DNA of 45,630 nt. It comes from CAYQDF01 sp964416175 (lineage in GTDB: Bacteria > Chloroflexota > Anaerolineae > Anaerolineales > UBA4823). The notes beneath the pieces were generated by a model that was not told the origin of the DNA, did not search any database, and saw nothing but the letters and a program-made list of their open reading frames with translations. The stretch lies in the NCBI GenBank assembly GCA_964416175.1, contig CAYQDF010000013.1:1-45630 (forward strand), read 5' to 3'. Positions 24,395 through 32,891 of the stretch are shown here, piece after piece. The position numbers and the translations under genes were made by a program. Positions within the stretch are counted from its first letter, which is position 1. Each line of letters opens with the position of its first letter.

Positions 24395-25390
24395 TCATTC
24401 GACGCCGACAGCCTTGCGTACTCTATCCATCATGGGAACTGCGATCTTCCTCGCTTTTTCTGCTCCATGAGCCAAGACCTCGTCAAGGTATCCCCAGTCT
24501 CCCATCAACTCTTCGTATTTATTGCGGGCTTCACTGAATTTCTGTTCCAACAGCTCGTATAACTGCGTCTTGATTTCACTGTAAGCCAGGCCGCCTTTCA
24601 GATATTTTTCCCGCGTGCGTACAACGTCCTCGGGTCCGGCAAAATGGCGGTAAATCGCGAACACATTATCGCGATCGGGATCCTTCGGCTCTTCTGGTCT
24701 TCGCGAGTCGGTCACAATCCTCATCACCGTTTTCCGCAGCTGATTGGGGGATGCAAACATCGGGATTACATTATTGTAGCTTTTGCTCATTTTCCTGCCA
24801 TCCAGACCAGGAATGGTCATCACCTCCTCTCGGATTACAGCTTCGGGGAGCGTAAATACGTCACCATAATTGTTGTTGAATGCTTGAGCGATGTCCCGCG
24901 CAATCTCAATGTGTTGTTTTTGATCCTGCCCTACCGGGACATAATGCGTGCCAAATAGCAAGATGTCAGCTGCCATGAGGACTGGATAAAAAAACAGGCC
25001 AGCATTGATCCCTTCGTCTGGACTCAGTCCTGCAGCGACATTCTCGTCAACGGCATCTTTGTAAGCATGTGCACGATTCAGCAATCCCTTGGCAGTGAAA
25101 CATGCAAGAATCCAGGTAAGTTCCATGACTTCGGGGATATCCGACTGGCGGTAGAAGATCACCCGCTCAGGATCGAGTCCGAGCGCCAGCCATGTGGCAG
25201 CGACATCGTAAGTAAGCTTGCGAAGAGTCTCTGATTCTTTAACCGTAGTTAATGCGTGGTAATCTGCGATGAAATACAGTGCCTGATAGCGTTCCGCGAG
25301 CTCCAGCGCTGGTCTGATCATCCCGAGATAATTCCCAATGTGCGGAGTGCCCGAGGGTTTAATTCCAGTCAATGAAATTTTGTCAGTCAT
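24395..25390 (-). CDS. trpS: Tryptophanyl-tRNA synthetase
   Basis: Class I synthetase charging tRNA-Trp. The HIGH-type motif is PHIGNYLG, the KMSKS motif is GRKMSKSYNN, and the N-terminal SLTGIKPSGTPHIG and DYHALT match bacterial TrpRS. I take ATG 25390 (331 aa, MTDKISLTG), a typical length; an upstream ATG at 25459 would add a 23-residue non-homologous leader that overlaps the next gene. AGGA lies ten bases ahead. It ends 1 bp from the lipoprotein stop on the opposite strand. Confidence 0.95.
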   Translation of the reverse strand: MTDKISLTGIKPSGTPHIGNYLGMIRPALELAERYQALYFIADYHALTTVKESETLRKLTYDVAATWLALGLDPERVIFYRQSDIPEVMELTWILACFTAKGLLNRAHAYKDAVDENVAAGLSPDEGINAGLFFYPVLMAADILLFGTHYVPVGQDQKQHIEIARDIAQAFNNNYGDVFTLPEAVIREEVMTIPGLDGRKMSKSYNNVIPMFASPNQLRKTVMRIVTDSRRPEEPKDPDRDNVFAIYRHFAGPEDVVRTREKYLKGGLAYSEIKTQLYELLEQKFSEARNKYEELMGDWGYLDEVLAHGAEKARKIAVPMMDRVRKAVGVE

Positions 25391-25455
25391 ATAATTTGAA
25401 TCCTGTCTATCAGATAAATGTGCCTGTTGACCTGAATGACGATGCAATAGCGGCT

Positions 25456-26298
25456 TCAACCTTCGAACTGGATTGGCCGCAGTAAAGTAAGGTCGAACTC
25501 GGCGATCCGTGCCGGGCCTTTGCTGATCAGTTCAGTATAGGCATTCTGGACATCAGCTCTCAACTGAGCCACATTTATTCCCCGGCAGGTATCAGGTAAC
25601 GGATCGATCCACTGCCGAACACGCAAAAACATTTTCAACGCCCCATTATAGTTGCGTCGCACAATCTGGTAGTATGCAACTGCAACCTGTAAAACCGCAC
25701 GATAGAGCTCCCGGGCGGCAGTGCTATCCGCTTTCCAGGCAAATTCCAGCGATTCGTGAGCCTGGAAATAATCTCCGAGGTTAAATTCTTCGAGACCTTT
25801 TCTGGCTTCAGTGGATAGTTCTTCTTGACAACCCTCATCTAACAACTCGATATTATCCACCAGAGCCAGCCTCTGGATCAACTCAGGCAGCTCATCAAAG
25901 AACTTGGATCTGGGGACCACCTTGGAAGCACCGGCCTTCCTGGCTCTTTGCAACGTCTCCAGGTCGACGTGAGAGCCAAAGCACAAGACAGGAATTCTCC
26001 TTGTCGCCGGTACTGAGGTAATTAGCTGGATCCACTCCTCCCAGGGGATCGCCTGGTTCGAAAGGTCGAAAATAATCAGGCCTGGCCGGATCTGCGTTAT
26101 CGCCTCAATCAAGTGATATTTCCTACCTGCCAGAGGTTCAGCATACTGCCTGCCGATACTTTCAGCATCTGGTGGACCGAATGCGTCTGCAGACTCAACC
26201 TGATGAACGTAAAATCCTGTCTTTTCTGCAGCGGATTCGATCCTGACTTGCGAGTTCAGATCCGCAACAAAAACCAGGATTACTTTTCTGTTTATCAT
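25456..26298 (-). CDS. Receiver-like domain fused to DUF309
   Basis: 280 aa. Residues 1-150 look like a response-regulator receiver fold: acidic VFVAD near the start, LIIFDLSN with the likely phospho-acceptor Asp, and VVPRSKFFDELPELI with a Lys. A roughly 30-residue insertion after the first strand makes it atypical. Residues about 165-275 are a DUF309 helical domain with EEFNLGDYFQAHESLEFAWK and YRAVLQVAVAYYQI. DUF309 has no settled function. It lies between trpS and the HD gene on the same strand. A signalling input controlling an unknown DUF309 activity is my inference. The start is ATG 26298 with a weak AAGG. Confidence 0.75.
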   Translation of the reverse strand: MINRKVILVFVADLNSQVRIESAAEKTGFYVHQVESADAFGPPDAESIGRQYAEPLAGRKYHLIEAITQIRPGLIIFDLSNQAIPWEEWIQLITSVPATRRIPVLCFGSHVDLETLQRARKAGASKVVPRSKFFDELPELIQRLALVDNIELLDEGCQEELSTEARKGLEEFNLGDYFQAHESLEFAWKADSTAARELYRAVLQVAVAYYQIVRRNYNGALKMFLRVRQWIDPLPDTCRGINVAQLRADVQNAYTELISKGPARIAEFDLTLLRPIQFEG

Positions 26299-26364
26299 AT
26301 CCTTAGAAAATAAACCGAGTCATACCGATGTTCCGTTACTCGTTACCATTATTGCCGGCGATTG

Positions 26365-26979
26365 CTACTCTGTGCCTCCTTTTTGGGAGGCACGGCTCGC
26401 GAGTCTCTCCAGTTCTGCGACAGAGAGCTTCAGCTCATCCAGCATGGTTGTTGTCTCGAAATCTTCGAATGCATCGATCAGCTGCCGATAGTACCAAAGC
26501 GTACCTTCCTTTCCTCCATTGAATTTTTCCCAGGCAGTATCGCCGTCTTTCTGAACATCTCTCAAAGTGGCCCAGGCATTGTACACCTTATCAGCCAGAG
26601 CAACCCTCCGGGTCGCTTCGCCAGCCACGCGAATCGATTCAATGAATCCGGATTTTCTCTCCTTCCAAGGAGGTTTAGGTGTGGTATAGGAATCTGAACA
26701 GCCTTCCACGATCTCTGCAACCGCGCTCCCGAATCGGCGGCGAATTTCCTCCAGTGTTTTCAGACCACCCTGGTCTTCAACGGCATCGTGCAGCAGAGCT
26801 GCAATAGCTTCGTTTTCATCACCGCCGTCTTCCAAAACCAGAGCAGCCACTCCCAGCAGGTGTGCGACATACGGGACCCGACTCTGTTTTCGGAGCTGAC
26901 CAGCGTGCAGGCGCGTCGCCAACACAAGGGCTTCTTCAAATCTTTCTGTCAATAGATTTGTCTGGTTATCTTCCGACAC
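26365..26979 (-). CDS. HD-domain hydrolase, SpoT/MESH1-like
   Basis: 204 aa. The HD metal-binding pattern of (p)ppGpp hydrolases is visible: H25 in ATRLHAGQ, RVPYVAHLLGVA, the HD pair in AALLHDAVED, and a later Asp in LADKVYNA. This matches the hydrolase domain of SpoT and stand-alone MESH1-type enzymes without synthetase, TGS or ACT domains. Its predicted job is hydrolysis of (p)ppGpp or a related nucleotide, as inferred from the family. GTG 26979 has AGGAGG seven bases upstream. It is 66 bp from the receiver-DUF309 gene. Confidence 0.82.
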   Translation of the reverse strand: MSEDNQTNLLTERFEEALVLATRLHAGQLRKQSRVPYVAHLLGVAALVLEDGGDENEAIAALLHDAVEDQGGLKTLEEIRRRFGSAVAEIVEGCSDSYTTPKPPWKERKSGFIESIRVAGEATRRVALADKVYNAWATLRDVQKDGDTAWEKFNGGKEGTLWYYRQLIDAFEDFETTTMLDELKLSVAELERLASRASQKGGTE

Positions 26980-27072
26980 GCAGGTTCCTCCTGTAGGATT
27001 TCAACAAATCAATTGTGAGAGGCCTGATGAGCTTTAGTGAAAGTTTTCACAGGGTTCACTGATCGAATTGAA

Positions 27073-28266
27073 TCAGATCGGGATCGTCAGGCTCTCCAGA
27101 TCTCGCGGATAATATGTAAGGATTTCGATCCCGTCATCTTTGATCAGGACGGTATCGGAGTGTCGGAATCCACCCAGTTCAGGGACATAGAGACCCGGCT
27201 CAATTGTAAAAATCATCCCCGGCTGAATTTCCGTCTCCTCTCCCAGGTCAAGGAAAGGACCTTCGTGGTAGCGCAATCCTATAGCGTGACCAACATGATG
27301 CTTCCAATAAGGCATGAGCTGATTTTCTTCGTAATAAGCCCGGACCTTCAGATCGACCTCAGAACATCTCACTCCCGGGCGAAGCGCTGAAAATGCAGTT
27401 TCCTGCAAATTCATCATGTGTGAAAAGAACTTCCTTTGTTCTGCACTGGCTTTCCCAAGAATCATGGTCCGTTCCAACTCCGAGTTGTAACCCCAAACCG
27501 GCGCGTTTGCCCCGCTCACCAGTACGTCGCCGGGTTGGAAGCGGATGTTGCTGGAAAGGGAATGGGGGATGGCGGCGTTCCGTCCTATTTGACCGCGAAA
27601 TCCCGCCTCCGCTCCTGCTGAAAAAGGACTCATCGCTCTATAAATCGGTCCAATGGTGTCCAACATCGTAAGGGTCGCTTCCATACTCGCCTGCTGGCTG
27701 ACTTCTGTCTCCGAGGCTCCTACCTGAGTGTACCGTTGAAGCAGTGTGTGGGCCAGATGGCCCCATTTAACGCTTTCCCGGACGAGCATGATTTCCGCTG
27801 GAGATTTTATCCTCATCATATCCTCCAGGAATGAAGCTATCCGGATGAACTGATCGCCGATTAATTCACTTAATGAGGGTCCGCGGTATCCGAGCAACCA
27901 CGGATATCCATCATTGTCAGCCCCGAATTTGCCCTGAATTCCCATATCGACGAGGATTTCCTTGAGTTTGACCATCGGATGAGTTTTAAACGGGTACTCA
28001 GGGTAATACTCAACTCTGTCAACAACCGCATTCGAATCAGCGTGTTCAAACTCCAGGCGGGGGACGTATAGTGATCGATCCCCTCTTGAATTCATAAGGA
28101 ACGCGATCGGTCGTTCGGTGGGGATGAAAGCGAAACCCGTCAGATAAAGGATGTAAAAGTTGTCGAATATTACAACTCCAGCCAGTTTGTTGGCCTGAAT
28201 GTACTCCAGCAATTTACCTGCTCTGGAGGAATATTCAGCAGCACTAATTCTTATTGAAGTATGCAT
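27073..28266 (-). CDS. M24-fold protein, creatinase-like rather than metallopeptidase
   Basis: 397 aa, two-domain pita-bread fold. The N-terminal creatinase/prolidase domain spans about 1-150. In the C-terminal domain three of five metal ligands are changed: Asp to Ser251, Asp to Glu263 and Glu to Ser370; His327 (GHAIG) and Glu356 (TIEPG) remain. The stretch GYNSELERT also recalls creatinase (a metal-free C-N hydrolase). Xaa-Pro aminopeptidase activity is therefore doubtful. A substrate cannot be assigned. It starts at ATG 28266 with AAGGA ten bases upstream and is followed by the HD gene. Confidence 0.8.
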   Translation of the reverse strand: MHTSIRISAAEYSSRAGKLLEYIQANKLAGVVIFDNFYILYLTGFAFIPTERPIAFLMNSRGDRSLYVPRLEFEHADSNAVVDRVEYYPEYPFKTHPMVKLKEILVDMGIQGKFGADNDGYPWLLGYRGPSLSELIGDQFIRIASFLEDMMRIKSPAEIMLVRESVKWGHLAHTLLQRYTQVGASETEVSQQASMEATLTMLDTIGPIYRAMSPFSAGAEAGFRGQIGRNAAIPHSLSSNIRFQPGDVLVSGANAPVWGYNSELERTMILGKASAEQRKFFSHMMNLQETAFSALRPGVRCSEVDLKVRAYYEENQLMPYWKHHVGHAIGLRYHEGPFLDLGEETEIQPGMIFTIEPGLYVPELGGFRHSDTVLIKDDGIEILTYYPRDLESLTIPI

Positions 28267-28355
28267 CAGAGCATCATCCTTTTTGGGGAATTATTTTAGT
28301 TTATGAAGATGATCCTGGATCAATGGCATGAAGAAGGGCACGAAAGGCTGAATAC

Positions 28356-29393
28356 TCATAATTGCCATAAATCCTTCGCTTTCTTAACGACGCCTGTCCA
28401 ATCTGTCCCCTCCCCATAAGGGGATTGTCCCCAGGCCGGACCAGAAATCGCTGGTAGAGAACACCGGAGGAGGGCAGCTGTCACGGCAATCGAACAGGCT
28501 CTCGCTGCATCCAGGTTGTACCCACCTTCGAGAAATATCGCGATCCTGCCTCCACAAGAGGTCTCACTGAACGATACCAGAGATTGAATCAATCTTCCAT
28601 ATTCCTCCGCCGAAAGCTGTAGATTACCCAGCGGATCGCTCCAATGTGGGTCGAAACCATAACTGACCAGGAGCATTTCCGGATTAAACCGGTTCAGAAG
28701 CGGAAGGATCAGCTCATCCATAACGGTATGAAAAGCTCGATCGCCAGAAAGAGGCGGGAGTGGAAAATTCGCATTCCTCCCAAGGCCGGGTCCCTCACCA
28801 GTCTCATCGAGCCGGCCGGTACCAGGGTAGAGAGGGGATTGATGGATTGATAAATAAAATACTTCAGGACGCCGGTAAAAAATATCTTGCGTTCCGTTCC
28901 CATGGTGCAGGTCCAGGTCGATAATCGCCAGGCGTTTGGCGCTATATTTCCGGATTAAATATTCCGCAGCGATCGCGACATTATTGAGTACACAGAAACC
29001 CATCGCGCTCGTTCGAGTTGCATGATGTCCAGGCGGGCGGGTCAGCGCGAATCCACTTTGGGCTGAACCACTCCAGACCTCACTGGCAACCGCACAGGCG
29101 CCACCTGCAGCCTGTTGTGCCAGGTCCCAGGTCTGCGGAGTCGTGTAGGTATCGATGTCGTAATGGTCCCCCCGTTCGCAGATTCGCGCCAGCGTGGCCA
29201 GATACGTCGGTGAGTGCATTGATTCTATTACACTCTCCTCGACGGTGACGGGTCGAAGCTTAGGGTAAGGCTGCCACCAGCCAACTCCGTTCAGTGCCTC
29301 TTTGATTGCTTCGATTCGCTCTGGACGTTCAGGATGACCGGCTTCATAATGCGCCTGGTGTCCCTCAGGATAAAAATACACGATGTCATGCAT
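28356..29393 (-). CDS. Histone deacetylase-like amidohydrolase (class II type)
   Basis: 345 aa, zinc-dependent deacetylase fold, as in AphA-type acetylpolyamine or acetoin-utilisation deacetylases. The substrate gate HPERPERIEAI is followed by TRPPGHHA (catalytic His pair), DLDLHHGNGTQ with the first zinc Asp and His, SYGFDPHWSDPLG with the last zinc Asp, and FLEGGYN. The fold and the zinc site are complete. It could act on acetylated polyamines, proteins or small metabolites. I take ATG 29393 (MHDIVYFYPEGHQ); an ATG at 29453 is in frame but adds an unrelated leader. It is divergent from the PCMT gene. Confidence 0.9.
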   Translation of the reverse strand: MHDIVYFYPEGHQAHYEAGHPERPERIEAIKEALNGVGWWQPYPKLRPVTVEESVIESMHSPTYLATLARICERGDHYDIDTYTTPQTWDLAQQAAGGACAVASEVWSGSAQSGFALTRPPGHHATRTSAMGFCVLNNVAIAAEYLIRKYSAKRLAIIDLDLHHGNGTQDIFYRRPEVFYLSIHQSPLYPGTGRLDETGEGPGLGRNANFPLPPLSGDRAFHTVMDELILPLLNRFNPEMLLVSYGFDPHWSDPLGNLQLSAEEYGRLIQSLVSFSETSCGGRIAIFLEGGYNLDAARACSIAVTAALLRCSLPAISGPAWGQSPYGEGTDWTGVVKKAKDLWQL

Positions 29394-29542
29394 TATATGA
29401 GATCTCAAGGAAGAAGGTACACCAATTGTACAGTTACTGGAGGGGAACGTCAAACCATCTGTTCTCTGAGTTCAACCTATCAGCTCGAATCTTTAGTTGA
29501 ACAGGATGAACACGGATGACGGTCATTGAGTGCCCTCAGGCT

Positions 29543-29548
29543 TATAAT
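29543..29548 (+). promoter_or_regulatory. -10 box for the PCMT gene
   Basis: TATAAT 40 bp before the ATG at 29589, in the divergent gap with the deacetylase-like gene. No -35 at normal spacing is seen. It lies after the alternative upstream start at 29526, supporting the downstream ATG as the real start. Confidence 0.4.
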
Positions 29549-29588
29549 AAACGAAAGCATTCGGAATCTCCCGCCACCCCTCCTTACC

Positions 29589-30338
29589 ATGGGAAAATCG
29601 TTCGCCTCACTCACACTAACTCTTATAATCTTGCTGGCAGCTTGCAGCAGGGGCGAGATAGATGCCAGGGATACAGTTCAGCAGGATCTGGTAACTCCAA
29701 TACCAGATCCCTACCAGGAGATTCGTATGCGGATGGTCGAGGACCAGATTGAGGCTCGCGGGATTTCTGATCCGGCTGTGTTAACGGCTATGCGAAACGT
29801 CCCGCGGCACGTATTTGTCCCCAAAGACCTCCTCGATCATGCTTATGCCGACAGCCCGCTGCCTATCGGATACGGCCAGACCATCTCTCAACCTTATATC
29901 GTCGCCTTGATGACTGAAGCGCTGGAGATGCAACCCGCCCAGAAGATCCTTGAAATTGGGACAGGTTCTGGTTATCAGGCTGCCATCCTCGCAGAGATGG
30001 CGGCGGAAGTGTACACGATCGAAATCATCCCAGAGCTCGCAAATCAGGCGAAGGATCGGCTCACCCAGCTTGGTTATGAGAATATCCATTTCCTCACCGC
30101 GGATGGTTATTTTGGATGGGAAGAATTCGCGCCGTTCGACAGGATTATCGTCACTGCCGCTCCGGACCATTTACCTCAACCTCTTGCGAATCAGCTTGCT
30201 GAAGGCGGTCGGATGGTGATCCCGATCGGACCGATCGGTTTTACCCAGACATTGTGGCTGTTAGAGAAAGTGGATGGTGAACTGTCCGCTTCAAACCTGG
30301 GCGGTGTGATGTTCGTCCCTCTCACCGGGGAACATTGA
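29589..30338 (+). CDS. pcm: Lipoprotein-type protein-L-isoaspartate O-methyltransferase
   Basis: 249 aa. Residues 1-20 form a signal peptide with a lipobox (TLIILLAACS), unusual for this cytosolic repair enzyme. The enzyme domain begins near 40 with RMRMVEDQIEARGI, then VPRHVFVP, YADSPLPIGYGQTISQPY, the SAM-binding LEIGTGSGYQAAIL, and IIVTAAPDHLP. PCMT methylates isoaspartyl residues in damaged proteins with SAM, a cytosolic cofactor, so an exported copy raises a question of methyl supply. No SD is seen at ATG 29589. The 3' end overlaps the opposite-strand gene by 17 bp. Confidence 0.87.
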   Translation: MGKSFASLTLTLIILLAACSRGEIDARDTVQQDLVTPIPDPYQEIRMRMVEDQIEARGISDPAVLTAMRNVPRHVFVPKDLLDHAYADSPLPIGYGQTISQPYIVALMTEALEMQPAQKILEIGTGSGYQAAILAEMAAEVYTIEIIPELANQAKDRLTQLGYENIHFLTADGYFGWEEFAPFDRIIVTAAPDHLPQPLANQLAEGGRMVIPIGPIGFTQTLWLLEKVDGELSASNLGGVMFVPLTGEH

Positions 30339-32856
30339 GATATGCTCGCCTTCGGTCCGCCAGCAAGATGATGATTGTTGCCAACAAGTAAGACCCTGCT
30401 CCTAGGAACATAACCAGAGAGAATCCTGAGCTGAGGGCGAGAAGGGCTGCCACAACCGATGCAATGACGGAGGCGCATCCATTGATCGCCCAAGCCCACG
30501 CGATGAGCCGGTCATCCTCTCCCGCCAACAGCTTCATCCCGGACGGAAATGGGACCCCCATCAACACTCCGATTGGCATGAGGAATACACTTAAAACTGC
30601 CGCCTTAGTAAAAAAGCTCCATCCCACCGCATACTGAAGGAATTCTTTCGAGGCGGTGACGGTGATCAACGCGCATACAGTCAGAGCCGCCATTGCCCTT
30701 CGCGGTTCGAATCTCGGCGATCCGGATAGCAAACTTCCCAGGCTCGATGCGGAGAGGAGAACGAACACAACAATCGTAAACGCATAGATGGAATGTCCAA
30801 GCAACAAGATACTTCGCTGAATAAGGGGGATCTCGATCAGCATAAATGCCACACCGATGCTTGAAAAATACATGAATACGTACAGTTCTCGCCATATATG
30901 GGGTCCACTCTGGAACCACTTTCGAATCTCGTTGTCCGTGGTCGATGAACGAATCCCAACGAGATATGGTATCCCGATCATCAGGAGGCTTAGACACAGG
31001 ACCAGTATCAACAAAGCGATCAGGACGAAGTAACCACTACCCCCGAAAGGCTGCCAGACATGACCAATCGCCGCCAGCAATTGCGGAGTTTGTTCCCATT
31101 TGAAGAAGTGAAAGAAGAAAGGGCGATCGTCGTGGGGTGGTTCAATATTGTATGAGTACGAATCGTAAAATGCTTCCCGATCCGGTGTTTTCATTAACTC
31201 ATTGATCACTTCATAGTAAACAGGTTCGGGGAGAAGGTTGAAACGGTTCACATCTTCTTCAGTGATATCTGGTGCCCATACCAGATCGTACTTGCGAGTC
31301 TCGCAAAATCTACGGACTTCTGCAACCTCTTTGGACTGCCAGCCATCAGGCTGAAGGAGGAAAGTCATCGTTTGCAAGCCGCGGAAGGCGATGATCTCGT
31401 CTGAAAATCGGCTGGTTCCCTGATTTTTAAGCGCTTCTAAAGCAGTTGACATAAATTTAATCTCCTCACTGGGAGGTGTTTGCAACCAGCGCGTCGAGAC
31501 GAATATTCCATTCTCAGATAACTTTTCCAGAACGGATTCAAGTCCCTCGACCGTGTACAGATATGTCTCAATGAGGCTGTAAGCGCCGCTTGCCACTGGT
31601 TTGTAGCTCTCTGTCAGTGGAAGAAAAATTACGTCGAAGGTTTTATCTTTTTTACCAAGGAACTCGCGCGCGCTTGAATTTATCTGCGTAACCCGGCCGT
31701 CTTGGAAAACGTTTAATCCACCGGCAGTCTCAGAGACCGCATCGAACACAAGAGGGTTGTCGATCACAACCGTAACTGAGTCAGCTCCAGCTGCAAGGGC
31801 CTGAAGTACCCCCAGCCCTCCGCCGGGTTCGAGCACGAGGGATTTCGCCTCCGGCCTGAGCAAGAACGCGATTGTTTCAGGGAGGTAACCAGCCGCTTCA
31901 AATTGATCCGGCTGGATTAGCGTGAGTGGCTGCACAGAATCCGCATCGAATGCCAGGCCCAATTGCTCAGGCGGATTCTCAGGAAAGATATAACTCAATC
32001 CGGGCATCATACGAATACTCCCACCTGAAACCACGTCAATCCTTGAGAGAGCATTCCAGCGAGAAAATATCACCCTTGCCCCCGGGATCCTCATGGCAGC
32101 CGATAATCCCTTATAAGGGGAAAGCGTCATCCCCAAAGGCGCCCGGTTGGCAAGATTAGCAATAGTCAGGTGAGTAAGTAATCCAATTCCTGCCAGGATT
32201 ACCAGAGAATGCACGAGACGCCAGGCAGAAGGAAGAGATCTGCTCCTGAGGACACCTGCTGTAAGCCCAAGGAGGATCGCCCCCAGGACAGCACCTGGGA
32301 CACCTGCCGCCCACATCACCACTGGCGCTGTTAATACGCCAGCTGCTGATCCGGCAAGGTTCGAAGCATAAATCCGCTGATTCTGTTCACTAAAAATAAT
32401 CAGTGCCCCTCCGATCCCCAATCCTACAAACAAAAAAGGGACCGTCAATGACAGGTAGTAGAGTGCAAATAACACAACTTGTCTGTAATCCCAGGCAACA
32501 CGGTAGCTATCAAAGGGCAATAAGTTGACAATGCCGTAGGCGAAGATTACACTGCCAGAGAATCCCGTACCGGACAAGAGCATTAAGCGACGGCTGGCTA
32601 AATTTGCCTCAATTGCTTGGGCTGACCATCTCCGGACTGCCCTTAGATGCAAGATAGAGCCACTTGCGCCGAATCCAAGCAAGGCCAGGCTGACGACCAG
32701 GAATGCGAAGTGGTAATATTGAGCAACTGCCAGAAACCGGGTGAGCGTACTCTCAAACATCAACGCTGCAGCTGCCAGCAGTGAAATCTTGAATAAGATC
32801 CCCCTGTCAAACCCGGCTGATGTTTGATTGACCTCGCTGCCGCGACGTCCTCTCAT
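30322..32856 (-). CDS. Polytopic membrane protein with embedded spermidine-synthase-like domain
   Basis: 844 aa. About eight hydrophobic helices precede residue 250 and about six follow residue 600; between them (about 330-550) lies a Rossmann methyltransferase/SpeE-like domain with LEPGGGLGVLQAL and DGRVTQINSSARE. The SpeE catalytic Asp position reads FLPLTE, so an aminopropyltransferase reaction is doubtful. Fusions of this type occur in many bacteria with no settled substrate. No SD is seen before ATG 32856. The gene converges on the PCMT gene with a 17-bp overlap. Confidence 0.78.
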   Translation of the reverse strand: MRGRRGSEVNQTSAGFDRGILFKISLLAAAALMFESTLTRFLAVAQYYHFAFLVVSLALLGFGASGSILHLRAVRRWSAQAIEANLASRRLMLLSGTGFSGSVIFAYGIVNLLPFDSYRVAWDYRQVVLFALYYLSLTVPFLFVGLGIGGALIIFSEQNQRIYASNLAGSAAGVLTAPVVMWAAGVPGAVLGAILLGLTAGVLRSRSLPSAWRLVHSLVILAGIGLLTHLTIANLANRAPLGMTLSPYKGLSAAMRIPGARVIFSRWNALSRIDVVSGGSIRMMPGLSYIFPENPPEQLGLAFDADSVQPLTLIQPDQFEAAGYLPETIAFLLRPEAKSLVLEPGGGLGVLQALAAGADSVTVVIDNPLVFDAVSETAGGLNVFQDGRVTQINSSAREFLGKKDKTFDVIFLPLTESYKPVASGAYSLIETYLYTVEGLESVLEKLSENGIFVSTRWLQTPPSEEIKFMSTALEALKNQGTSRFSDEIIAFRGLQTMTFLLQPDGWQSKEVAEVRRFCETRKYDLVWAPDITEEDVNRFNLLPEPVYYEVINELMKTPDREAFYDSYSYNIEPPHDDRPFFFHFFKWEQTPQLLAAIGHVWQPFGGSGYFVLIALLILVLCLSLLMIGIPYLVGIRSSTTDNEIRKWFQSGPHIWRELYVFMYFSSIGVAFMLIEIPLIQRSILLLGHSIYAFTIVVFVLLSASSLGSLLSGSPRFEPRRAMAALTVCALITVTASKEFLQYAVGWSFFTKAAVLSVFLMPIGVLMGVPFPSGMKLLAGEDDRLIAWAWAINGCASVIASVVAALLALSSGFSLVMFLGAGSYLLATIIILLADRRRAYLNVPR

Positions 32857-32891
32857 AGAAAAATGCAGCAGGTTTCTGAAATATCCTTCAG

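Noticed and set aside
29392..29397. TATAAT overlapping the ATG of the deacetylase-like gene
   Set aside because: It overlaps the start codon itself, so it cannot be the promoter for that start.
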